5,707 nt of DNA from Aquisalimonas sp. (GTDB lineage Bacteria > Pseudomonadota > Gammaproteobacteria > Nitrococcales > Aquisalimonadaceae), in contig SKYZ01000322.1 in assembly GCA_007127625.1 (NCBI GenBank), positions 1 through 5,707 of the forward strand. The letters are read 5' to 3'. Shown in pieces: positions 1 to 5,691 of this stretch. Each line of letters opens with the position of its first letter. Positions within the stretch are counted from its first letter, which is position 1. The position numbers were made by a program, and so were the translations under genes. The notes under the pieces are model-generated. The model was not told the DNA's origin. It ran no database searches and saw only the letters and a program-made list of their open reading frames with translations.

Positions 1-293
1 AGCTCCCGGACCACCGACAGCGCCACCAGCACGCCAAGGGACTGGTCGGCGCCGAAATTCACCAGGGTGGTGTACCCCTGCAGCCCCAGCACCATGCCCA
101 CGAACAGGCTGGACACGAGGATGATCACCAGGGACAGCACGCCCACCGAAAAGAGCTGCTGAACCAGCAGGCCCGGGCGCAACACCAGTGCGGGCATACC
201 CGCCAGCGCCCGCAACAGGAACATGAAGGCCCGCCCCAGACGCGCTACCGAATGCAGAGTCGTGGCGCCGATTTGCTGCAATCCGCCCAGCAT
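1..293 (-). CDS. mlaE: MlaE, ABC permease of the phospholipid transport system (N-terminal part, cut by window edge)
   Basis: MlaE is the inner-membrane permease of the MlaFEDB complex, which moves phospholipids between the inner membrane and the periplasmic carrier MlaC to maintain outer-membrane lipid asymmetry. About 97 codons are present; the rest lies beyond the left edge. The visible protein begins MLGGLQQIGATTLHSV, followed by an amphipathic stretch. It then has the family's hallmark run from the first membrane helix, with QQLFSVGVLS, SLFVGMVLGLQGY and SLGVLVALSVVREL, which I recognise as very close to E. coli MlaE. The ATG (293-291) shares one base with the mlaF stop (TGATG on the minus strand), so translation is probably coupled. 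A GGGAG lies 12 nt upstream, rather far for a strong site. It continues the same transcript as mlaF. The family call is secure; completeness cannot be judged. Confidence 0.95.
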   Translation of the reverse strand, partial: MLGGLQQIGATTLHSVARLGRAFMFLLRALAGMPALVLRPGLLVQQLFSVGVLSLVIILVSSLFVGMVLGLQGYTTLVNFGADQSLGVLVALSVVRE

Positions 294-1129
294 CAGTCGT
301 GCCCACTCCCTGTCACGCCCAGCAGATCTTCGGCGAAATCAACCGCCGCAGGGTAGTGGAACGGCACCGGCCCGTCCGGCAGACCGTGCATGAACTGGCG
401 CACCCACTCGGAGCCGGACTCGTAGAGTTCCTGCGGCGTCCCCGATTCGACGATCCGGCCGCCGGACAGCACATGGATGCGGTCGGCAATGCGGGAGGTC
501 TCCGCCACATCGTGGGAAACGATGATACTGGTGAGCCCCAGGGCATCATTGAGCCGACGAATGAGCTCCACCAGCACGCCCATGGAGATCGGATCCTGCC
601 CGGTGAAGGGCTCGTCATACATGACCATCATCGGGTCCAGGGCGATGGCCCGGGCCAGCGCGACCCGCCGCGCCATGCCGCCGGAGAGTTCGGCCGGCAG
701 CAGATCCCGCGCGCCCCGCAGTCCCACCGCCTGCAGCTTCAGCAGCACCAGGTCGCGCAGCACCGGCTCCGGCAGATCGGTGTGCTCGCGCAGCGGGAAG
801 GCTACGTTCTCGAACACCGTGAGATCGGTGAGCAGGGCCCCGCTCTGAAAGAGCATTCCCATGCGCCGGCGCAGGCGATAGAGATCCCGGGTCGACACCG
901 CGTGGACGTCCTCGCCGTCCACGTGCACCGTGCCGCGGTCAGGCTGCAACTGGCCACCGATCAGTTTCAGCAGCGTCGTCTTGCCGGTGCCGCTGGGGCC
1001 CATGATGGCCGTGACTTCGCCGCGACGGATGGACACATCCACACCGCTGAAGACCGGACGGTCTCCCCGGGCGAAGTGCAGATCACGCACTTCCACCAGG
1101 CTGTCAGGGGCAGTGGACGCGTCAGGCAT
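293..1129 (-). CDS. mlaF: MlaF, ATPase subunit of the Mla phospholipid ABC transporter
   Basis: MlaF is the cytoplasmic ATPase that drives the MlaE permease. From the chosen ATG the protein has 278 residues (E. coli about 269). Visible motifs are Walker A GPSGTGKTT (44-52), Q-loop Q95 in MLFQSGALL, signature LSGGM (148-152), Walker B VMYDEP with E173, and the H-loop SHD with H206. The C-terminal RQFMHGLPDGPVPFHYP is typical of MlaF and separates it from other ABC ATPases. The frame stays open upstream to an ATG at 1243, with further ATGs at 1165 and 1156. I chose 1129 because LVEVRD then starts at residue 11, close to its place in E. coli MlaF, and because a sigma70-like promoter at 1181-1209 would start the transcript near 1174, downstream of the 1243 ATG. 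No candidate start has a clear Shine-Dalgarno sequence, so the start is less certain than the identity. Confidence 0.95.
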   Translation of the reverse strand: MPDASTAPDSLVEVRDLHFARGDRPVFSGVDVSIRRGEVTAIMGPSGTGKTTLLKLIGGQLQPDRGTVHVDGEDVHAVSTRDLYRLRRRMGMLFQSGALLTDLTVFENVAFPLREHTDLPEPVLRDLVLLKLQAVGLRGARDLLPAELSGGMARRVALARAIALDPMMVMYDEPFTGQDPISMGVLVELIRRLNDALGLTSIIVSHDVAETSRIADRIHVLSGGRIVESGTPQELYESGSEWVRQFMHGLPDGPVPFHYPAAVDFAEDLLGVTGSGHD

Positions 1130-1180
1130 GGCTCGGGGGTCCGGGGAGTTGTGCATTGTGCGCATGGTCAATGCCGATCG

Positions 1181-1209
1181 AGTATCGGGCAACCCCTCGG
1201 GAGAGTCAA
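1181..1209 (-). promoter_or_regulatory. Sigma70-like promoter for mlaF-mlaE
   Basis: On the minus strand TTGACT (1209-1204, five of six consensus bases) is followed after exactly 17 nt by GATACT (1186-1181, four of six). The start point would fall near 1174, giving a leader of about 45 nt before the ATG at 1129. It is the best-matching promoter in the divergent region and supports the shorter mlaF reading. Prediction by eye only. Confidence 0.5.
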
Positions 1210-1223
1210 TGACCGAGCGGTCA
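1210..1223. repeat. Operator-like palindrome between divergent promoters
   Basis: TGACCG-AG-CGGTCA is a perfect inverted repeat with 6-bp arms and a 2-nt centre. It abuts the upstream edge of the mlaF -35 box (1204-1209) and covers the -35 slot of the yrbG extended -10 candidate, so a bound protein could affect both directions. The compact two-fold shape resembles sites of TetR-type repressors, but no regulator gene is in the window. A repeat of this size can occur by chance in GC-rich DNA. Confidence 0.3.
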
Positions 1224-1234
1224 GCGCCCGCGAT

Positions 1235-1243
1235 TGCTACCAT
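1235..1243 (+). promoter_or_regulatory. Extended -10 promoter candidate for yrbG
   Basis: TGCTACCAT fits an extended -10 (TGn followed by TACCAT, four of six bases). There is no good -35 at 16-18 nt upstream; that slot is filled by the 1210-1223 palindrome. The start point would be near 1250, about 28 nt before the GTG at 1278 and downstream of the ATG at 1242. This fits the GTG start for yrbG. Weak prediction. Confidence 0.3.
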
Positions 1244-1268
1244 GGCGGGCTGTCCCCGGCTTTACTGC

Positions 1269-1272
1269 GGAG
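1269..1272 (+). promoter_or_regulatory. Ribosome binding site selecting the GTG start of yrbG
   Basis: GGAG lies 5 nt before GTG 1278. The in-frame ATG at 1242 has no purine-rich stretch at a suitable distance and would add 12 residues ahead of the first membrane helix. This site therefore favours the GTG. Confidence 0.6.
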
Positions 1273-1277
1273 TTTTC

Positions 1278-2231
1278 GTGACCCTGCCCGTCGCCGTCAT
1301 CACCCTGGTCCTCGGCTTCCTGGTGCTCGCCTGGAGCGCGGACCGGCTGGTGGCAACCGCCTCGACGCTGGCCCTGCACCTCGGGCTCGCACCGCTGCTG
1401 GTGGGCCTGTTCGTGGTCGGCTTCGGCACGTCGACGCCAGAACTGCTGGTGTCGGCCCTGGCGGCGATGGAGGGGCAACCGGAACTCGCCCTGGGCAACG
1501 CCCTGGGCTCCAACATCGCCAATGTCGGTCTGATCCTCGGGCTCACGCTGCTCTTCATCCCCCTGGGCCGGCACCGGGAGCGGGAACGCGTCACCCTTGG
1601 CCTGCTGGTGATCGCGACTTTCGGCACCCTGCTGCTCCTGGGCGACCTGCGCCTCACCCGCGGCGAAGGCATCGCATTGCTCGGCCTGCTGGTGCTCGCC
1701 ATGCCGCTCATCGCCTGGGCGAACCGTGGCAACCCCGACGCCGCCGCGGCACCGGAACGGGCCGCACACCCACTGCCGCGCACGGTTCTGGGGCTGGCGG
1801 GCAGCCTGGTGCTGCTGCTGATCAGCGCCCGCGCCCTGATCTGGGCCGCGGTGACGCTGGCCGAGGCGGCCGGGGTCAGCCAACTGGTGATCGGCCTGAG
1901 CATTGTCGCCGTGGGCACCAGCCTGCCCGAGCTGGCCACGGCCTTCGCCGCCGCCCGCCGTCAGGAGCGTGCCCTGCTCTACGGCAACCTGATCGGCTCC
2001 AATCTGTTCAACCTGCTCGCCGTGCTGGGGGTCACCGTCGTGCTCCATCCGTTGACGGTGTCCTTGCCGGTGCTGCTGCGCGACGGCGTCATCATGGCGG
2101 CACTCACGGTACCCCTGGTGCTGCTGGCCCGGGGGGCCATGGGTGGGGCACGCACCCTGGGTGCAACCCTGCTGGTCGCATTCGCGCTGTACCAGCTCGG
2201 CCTGTTCCTGTTTGCGCAGGGGGCACCGTGA
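1278..2231 (+). CDS. yrbG: YrbG-type calcium/sodium:cation antiporter (CaCA family)
   Basis: This is an inner-membrane exchanger of the Ca2+/cation antiporter superfamily. From the GTG it has 317 residues (E. coli YrbG about 325). The protein is strongly hydrophobic, consistent with about ten membrane helices, and is built from two inverted halves joined by a polar loop near 150-168. Each half has the alpha-repeat: GFGTSTPEL (48-56, E55) with GNALGSNIANVGLILG (73-88), then VGTSLPELATA (212-222, E218) with GNLIGSNLFN (236-245). The paired glutamates are the ion-binding residues in structurally known homologues. Family membership is clear; the real substrate pair (Ca2+ against Na+ or H+) is not shown by sequence, and the physiological role of E. 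coli YrbG is poorly defined as far as I know. It heads the rightward gene set, 88 nt before kdsD, as in enteric bacteria. Confidence 0.92.
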   Translation: MTLPVAVITLVLGFLVLAWSADRLVATASTLALHLGLAPLLVGLFVVGFGTSTPELLVSALAAMEGQPELALGNALGSNIANVGLILGLTLLFIPLGRHRERERVTLGLLVIATFGTLLLLGDLRLTRGEGIALLGLLVLAMPLIAWANRGNPDAAAAPERAAHPLPRTVLGLAGSLVLLLISARALIWAAVTLAEAAGVSQLVIGLSIVAVGTSLPELATAFAAARRQERALLYGNLIGSNLFNLLAVLGVTVVLHPLTVSLPVLLRDGVIMAALTVPLVLLARGAMGGARTLGATLLVAFALYQLGLFLFAQGAP

Positions 2232-2285
2232 TGGCCTCTGTCTGTCCGCCGCCGGCGACGGTGCCCTCACCGGAGGCAACTCAGG

Positions 2286-2291
2286 CATAAT
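2286..2291 (+). promoter_or_regulatory. -10-like box upstream of kdsD
   Basis: CATAAT matches five of six consensus -10 bases in an otherwise GC-rich 88-nt gap and would start RNA near 2298, about 22 nt before the kdsD ATG. No convincing -35 is found 16-18 nt upstream. It may give the kdsD-lptB unit its own promoter in addition to read-through from yrbG. Confidence 0.35.
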
Positions 2292-2319
2292 ACGCGGGTT
2301 TGCGCCAGGAGCACGCAGC

Positions 2320-3324
2320 ATGGGTAACAGTGAAACCGCTTCGGCCAGTCAGGTCACCGACCAGCGCTTGCAGTCCCTGGGACGCGCCGTGCTGGAGACC
2401 GAGGCGACGGCCATTACCGACATGCTGCCGCGGATCGACGCGGACTTCGTCCGTGCCTGCCACCTCATGCTGGCGTGTCAGGGACGCATCGTGGTGCTGG
2501 GCATGGGCAAATCCGGGCACATCGGCGGCAAGCTGGCGGCGACCCTGGCCAGTACCGGCTCCCCCGCCTTCTTCGTCCACCCGGGCGAGGCCAGCCACGG
2601 CGATCTCGGCATGATCACCCCCCGCGACGTGGTGGTGGCGCTGTCCAACTCCGGCGAGACGGACGAACTGATCACCATCCTGCCGCTGATCAAGCGACTG
2701 GGCGTGCCGCTGATCACCCTCACTGGCAAGCCCGAGTCCACCCTGGCCCGGGCAGCCTCCGTGAACATCCACGTGGGCGTTGCCCAGGAGGCGTGCCCCC
2801 TCAACCTGGCCCCCACATCCAGCACCACCGCGGCACTCGCCATGGGCGACGCCCTGGCGGTATCGCTGCTGGAGGCCCGCGGTTTCACCCGCGAGGACTT
2901 CGCCCGCTCCCACCCCGGTGGCAAACTCGGCCGGCGGCTGCTGCTGCTCATCGACGACATCATGCACACCGGCAACGACATTCCCGTGGTGGCGCCGGAC
3001 GCGCCGCTGCGGGATGCCCTGGTGGAAATGTCCCGCAAGGGGCTCGGCATGACCACGGTGCTGGATGACCAGCAGCGGTTGCTGGGGATCTTCACCGACG
3101 GCGACCTGCGCCGCAGCCTGGACCAGGGCATCGACCTGCACAGCATCTCGGTACGGGAGATCATGACCGCCGGCGGCCGCACCATGCGCCAGGGAAGCCT
3201 CGCGGCCGAAGCCCTGCACACCATGGAGGAACACAAGATCAACGCGTTGCTGGTGGTGGACCAGTCGGAGCGGGTGGTGGGGGCGCTGAACATGCACGAC
3301 CTGCTGCGGGCGGGGGTGGTATGA
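2320..3324 (+). CDS. kdsD: KdsD, arabinose 5-phosphate isomerase
   Basis: KdsD interconverts ribulose 5-phosphate and arabinose 5-phosphate, the first step of Kdo synthesis for the LPS inner core, in the cytoplasm. The ATG is preceded by AGGAG with 8-nt spacing and gives 334 residues (E. coli 328). A sugar-isomerase (SIS) domain spans about 40-180, with GMGKSGHIGGKLAATLASTG at 61-80, HPGEASHGDLGM at 87-98 and SNSGE at 109-113. Residues K64, E116, E157 (in AQEACP) and H198 (in SHPGG) sit five positions after the catalytic K59, E111, E152 and H193 of the E. coli enzyme. Two CBS domains follow (about 212-270 and 278-332), with IFTDGDLRR and the C-terminal MHDLLRAGVV, which matches E. coli exactly. 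The stop overlaps kdsC by 4 nt. The CBS pair is usual for KdsD; its ligand is not evident. Adjacency to kdsC and the lpt genes supports KdsD over a capsule-type paralogue such as KpsF. Confidence 0.97.
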   Translation: MGNSETASASQVTDQRLQSLGRAVLETEATAITDMLPRIDADFVRACHLMLACQGRIVVLGMGKSGHIGGKLAATLASTGSPAFFVHPGEASHGDLGMITPRDVVVALSNSGETDELITILPLIKRLGVPLITLTGKPESTLARAASVNIHVGVAQEACPLNLAPTSSTTAALAMGDALAVSLLEARGFTREDFARSHPGGKLGRRLLLLIDDIMHTGNDIPVVAPDAPLRDALVEMSRKGLGMTTVLDDQQRLLGIFTDGDLRRSLDQGIDLHSISVREIMTAGGRTMRQGSLAAEALHTMEEHKINALLVVDQSERVVGALNMHDLLRAGVV

Positions 3325-3884
3325 GCGCCGGCGGCGACAGCCTGGCACCGGAGCCGGTCGGCGAACTCCGGGAGCGGGCGGCGGCGGTCCGGGTGCTGGC
3401 CCTGGACGTCGACGGTGTGCTCACGGACGGCACCGTCTTCTACGGCGAACACGGCGAGACCCTGAAGGCCTTCAACATCCTCGACGGCCTCGGCCTGCGT
3501 CTGCTGCGGGAGGCCGGCCTGGCCACTGCCATCATCAGCGCCCGCGACTCGGCCCCCCTGCGCCGCCGCGCCAGCGACCTGGCCATCGACCACGTTTTCC
3601 TCGGTTGCGACGACAAGGCAGCCGCCTGGGACGAGCTCCTGGCCCGCACCGGCCTGCCTTCGACCGATGCGGCATTCGTGGGCGACGACCTCATCGACCT
3701 GGCCCTGCTGGCGCGCGCAGGATTCGCGGTGGCGGTGGCCAACGCCCACCCGGCAGTACAGCGGCGGGCGCATTACGTTACACGACAGCGCGGCGGCGCC
3801 GGCGCAGTGCGCGAAGTCGCCGATCTGCTGCTGAGCGCCCGGGGCACCCTCCAGGAGGCCATCGCGCGGTATGCTTCCCGATAG
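3321..3884 (+). CDS. kdsC: KdsC, Kdo 8-phosphate phosphatase (HAD superfamily)
   Basis: KdsC hydrolyses Kdo 8-phosphate to Kdo and phosphate in the cytoplasm; CMP-Kdo synthesis follows. The 187-residue length matches the family (E. coli 188). HAD motifs are intact: LDVDGVLTDG (28-37) with nucleophile D29 and acid/base D31, motif II S73 in IISAR, motif III K99 in CDDK, and motif IV GDDLID (121-126) for Mg2+. The C-terminal GGAGAVREV (158-166) is characteristic of KdsC and contributes to the active site of the neighbouring subunit in the tetramer. The lack of a cap-domain insertion is normal for this class. Motif II reads SAR where most homologues I recall have TGR or SGR. The ATG overlaps the kdsD stop (ATGA), and the end overlaps lptC by 14 nt. 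The Kdo 8-phosphate synthase gene (kdsA) is not in the window. Confidence 0.97.
   Translation: MSAGGDSLAPEPVGELRERAAAVRVLALDVDGVLTDGTVFYGEHGETLKAFNILDGLGLRLLREAGLATAIISARDSAPLRRRASDLAIDHVFLGCDDKAAAWDELLARTGLPSTDAAFVGDDLIDLALLARAGFAVAVANAHPAVQRRAHYVTRQRGGAGAVREVADLLLSARGTLQEAIARYASR
3853..3858 (+). promoter_or_regulatory. Distant Shine-Dalgarno for lptC inside kdsC
   Basis: AGGAGG is a perfect Shine-Dalgarno but sits 12 nt before the lptC ATG (3871), longer than the usual 5-9 nt. No other in-frame start lies before the membrane anchor, so this start is retained. Coupling to kdsC translation, which ends 14 nt inside lptC, may compensate. Confidence 0.5.
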
Positions 3885-4446
3885 AAAATGGACATTCCGC
3901 ATTGTCGCCCTGATCCTGCTGGTGGCAGTGGGCTGGTGGGTTCTGGACGAGGACACCCACGAACCGGTCCCGGCGGATCCGGAGGAGATGGCGGAGCGGC
4001 CCGACTATTTCATGGAGACCTTCACGCTGAATGCCACCAGCGACGACGGCGTGCGCCGCTACCGGCTGGAGTCGCCACGCATGGAGCATTTCACCGGCGA
4101 GGATGTCTGGCTGCTGGAGCGCCCCGAAATCACCTACTTCGTGGACTCAGGGGCACCATGGCACCTGCGCGCGGAGCGCGGACGGGCATGGAACAATGTC
4201 GAGGACGTTCACCTGCAGGGCGAGGTCACCATTCGTCGCAGCCGCAGTGACGACAACCTGCCGGCGAACGTGGACACCAGCGAAGTCTTTCTGCAACCGG
4301 AACAACGCTATGCCGAAACCGACGAACACACGGTCTACTGGCGCGAGGATGCCCGCCTGGAGGGTGTCGGTCTGCGCGCGTGGCTGGATCGGGAATACCT
4401 GGAACTGCTCGCCGACGTCAGGGGCCGCTATGAAGTGCCTGACTGA
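3871..4446 (+). CDS. lptC: LptC, inner-membrane-anchored LPS transport protein
   Basis: LptC is a bitopic inner-membrane protein that associates with LptB2FG, accepts LPS from it and passes LPS to LptA. The length, 191 residues, is the same as E. coli LptC. A short basic N-terminus (DRKWTFR) precedes one membrane helix (about 10-25, IVALILLVAVGWWVL). An acidic, proline-rich linker (26-45) follows. The rest is a beta-rich LptC/OstA-like periplasmic domain with YRLESPRMEHF (64-74), a run through W97 in PWHLRAERGRAW, and VHLQGEV (113-119). Sequence conservation is lower than for the enzymes around it, as expected for LptC, but the size, topology and position between kdsC and lptA make the call firm. 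It overlaps kdsC by 14 nt and lptA by 17 nt. The start depends on an AGGAGG 12 nt upstream. Confidence 0.93.
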   Translation: MLPDRKWTFRIVALILLVAVGWWVLDEDTHEPVPADPEEMAERPDYFMETFTLNATSDDGVRRYRLESPRMEHFTGEDVWLLERPEITYFVDSGAPWHLRAERGRAWNNVEDVHLQGEVTIRRSRSDDNLPANVDTSEVFLQPEQRYAETDEHTVYWREDARLEGVGLRAWLDREYLELLADVRGRYEVPD

Positions 4447-4969
4447 CCGCCCACACAGCCTGGCCGTCGGCCTGGCGTGCCTGCTGCTGCTTGCCGCCCC
4501 GGCGGCCGTCATGGCCGAGCCCATCGACCTGGACGCGGATCAGGCAGAGATCGACAACGCCCGCGGTGTAAGCGTCTACACCGGCAACGTGGTTCTCACC
4601 CGTGGCTTCCGCCGTATCACCGGTGACCGCATGACCGTGCATCTCACCCGGGGCGACGATGGCGACCAGGCACTGGATCACGTGGTGATCGAGGGCCAGC
4701 CGGCGGTCTATAACCAGCAGGCCACGGAGGATCGTCGCGCCGTGGAGGCGGAGGCACCGCGCATGGAGTATCACGCCAGTGGTCCGGAGCGCGTCGTGCT
4801 GCTGGAAGGGGCCCGCCTCGTGCAGGGCCGCAACACCTTCTCCGGGGAACGCATCGAGTACGAGGTCGCTGCCGATGTGGTCAACGCCCGGGGCGAGCCC
4901 GAAACGGGACGCCGCGTACAGATCACCCTGTTTCCGGACGACGAGGACGAGGAAGGAGACGGCCAGTGA
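4430..4969 (+). CDS. lptA: LptA, periplasmic LPS transport bridge protein
   Basis: LptA polymerises head-to-tail between LptC and LptD to form the beta-jellyroll bridge that carries LPS across the periplasm. The 179-residue precursor (E. coli 185) has a Sec signal peptide: MKCLTDR, a hydrophobic core at about 11-23 and a likely AVMA|EP cleavage after A29. The mature OstA/LptA domain starts [14 protein letters not shown] and contains [10 protein letters not shown] (50-59), [12 protein letters not shown] (63-74), a [14 protein letters not shown] segment (83-96), [12 protein letters not shown] (122-133) and [10 protein letters not shown] (137-146). It ends in an acidic tail (DDEDEEGD, 170-177), unlike the basic tail of E. 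coli LptA. The ATG is preceded by AGGGG at 5-nt spacing and lies 17 nt inside lptC; the stop overlaps the lptB GTG by 4 nt. In Pseudomonas the same protein is called LptH. Confidence 0.95.
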   Translation: MKCLTDRPHSLAVGLACLLLLAAPAAVMAEPIDLDADQAEIDNARGVSVYTGNVVLTRGFRRITGDRMTVHLTRGDDGDQALDHVVIEGQPAVYNQQATEDRRAVEAEAPRMEYHASGPERVVLLEGARLVQGRNTFSGERIEYEVAADVVNARGEPETGRRVQITLFPDDEDEEGDGQ

Positions 4970-5691
4970 GCCTGCTGCGGGCGGAGGAACTGACCAAGGT
5001 CTACCGGCGCAAGACCGTGGTTCACGGCGCATCCATCGACGTGGCCAGCGGCGAGGTGGTGGGGCTCCTGGGGCCCAACGGTGCGGGCAAGACCACCTGC
5101 TTCTACATGGTGGTGGGGCTGGTCCAGGCCGACGGCGGCCGTATCCTGCTGGACGACAACGACATCACTGATCTGCCCATGCACGTGCGAGCGCGGCGGG
5201 GTGTGGGGTATCTGCCCCAGGAGGCATCCATCTTCCGCAAGCTCACGGTGATGGACAATCTGCTGGCGATCCTGGAGACGCGTCCGGAGCTGGATCGCAA
5301 ACAGCGCCGCGAGCGGGCCCAGGAACTGCTGGAGGAGTTCAGCGTCGCCCACCTGCACGACCAGACCGGCATCAGCCTCTCCGGGGGCGAACGCCGACGG
5401 GTCGAGATCGCCCGCGCCCTGGCCGCCAACCCCCGCTTCATCCTGCTGGATGAACCCTTCGCCGGCGTCGACCCCATCTCGGTACTGGATATCCAGGCCA
5501 TTATCCGCCACCTGGCGGAGCGGGACATCGGCGTCCTGATCACCGATCACAACGTGCGCGAGACCCTGGGCATCTGCCAGCGCGCCTATATCCTGGCGCA
5601 GGGGGAGGTCATTGCCCGCGGCAACTCCGAGGAGGTTCTTGCCAACCGGAAGGTGCGCGAAGTGTACCTGGGAGAGGAGTTTCGCCTGTAG
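4966..5691 (+). CDS. lptB: LptB, ATPase of the LPS export transporter
   Basis: LptB is the cytoplasmic ATPase of the LptB2FGC complex that extracts LPS from the inner membrane and pushes it along the Lpt bridge. It has 241 residues, identical in length to E. coli LptB, with motifs at the same numbers: Walker [10 protein letters not shown] (36-44, K42), Q85 in [11 protein letters not shown], signature LSGGE (138-142), Walker B FILLDEP with catalytic E163, and H195 in ITDHNVRET. The ending [11 protein letters not shown] is characteristic of LptB and excludes LivF/LivG-type ATPases. Translation begins at GTG, which overlaps the lptA stop (GTGA). AAGGAG lies 7 nt upstream, a strong site, so GTG use need not mean low expression. 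Its membrane partners LptF and LptG are not in the window, as is usual. Confidence 0.98.
   Translation: MSLLRAEELTKVYRRKTVVHGASIDVASGEVVGLLGPNGAGKTTCFYMVVGLVQADGGRILLDDNDITDLPMHVRARRGVGYLPQEASIFRKLTVMDNLLAILETRPELDRKQRRERAQELLEEFSVAHLHDQTGISLSGGERRRVEIARALAANPRFILLDEPFAGVDPISVLDIQAIIRHLAERDIGVLITDHNVRETLGICQRAYILAQGEVIARGNSEEVLANRKVREVYLGEEFRL

Noticed and set aside
1174..1188. CCGAT-N5-ATCGG inverted repeat over the mlaF -10
   Set aside because: Five-bp arms with a 5-nt gap are expected by chance in this composition; it is weaker than the neighbouring 1210-1223 palindrome.
1242..1277. ATG at 1242 as the start of yrbG
   Set aside because: It lacks a ribosome site and would overlap the -10 candidate; GTG 1278 has GGAG at 5 nt and gives the normal family length.
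2259..2272. CGGTG-CCCT-CACCG hairpin after yrbG as a terminator
   Set aside because: The stem is only 5 bp and no T-run follows, so an intrinsic terminator is not supported.
299..2290. A 663-codon open frame on the plus strand across mlaF and yrbG
   Set aside because: It is antisense to mlaF and out of frame with yrbG, is rich in Arg, His, Pro and Gly, and shows no domain; it is a by-product of high GC.
1221..2321. A 366-codon minus-strand open frame opposite yrbG
   Set aside because: It is Gln- and Gly-rich with no domain, spans the divergent promoter region, and lies opposite a well-supported membrane protein.
2478..3956. A 492-codon minus-strand open frame opposite kdsD, kdsC and the start of lptC
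   Set aside because: Composition is that of antisense GC-rich DNA (Ser, Arg, Ala runs) with no recognisable motif, and the opposite strand holds three clearly conserved genes.
4401..4429. GGAACT inside lptC as a sigmaE promoter for lptA, by analogy with E. coli
   Set aside because: No TCTGA- or TCAAA-like -10 occurs at 16-17 nt downstream (that position reads GGGCCG).
4469..4480. Cysteine at LptA residue 17 as a lipoprotein lipobox
   Set aside because: The -3 residue is Gly, and four leucines of the hydrophobic core follow the Cys; a signal peptidase I site after A29 fits better.
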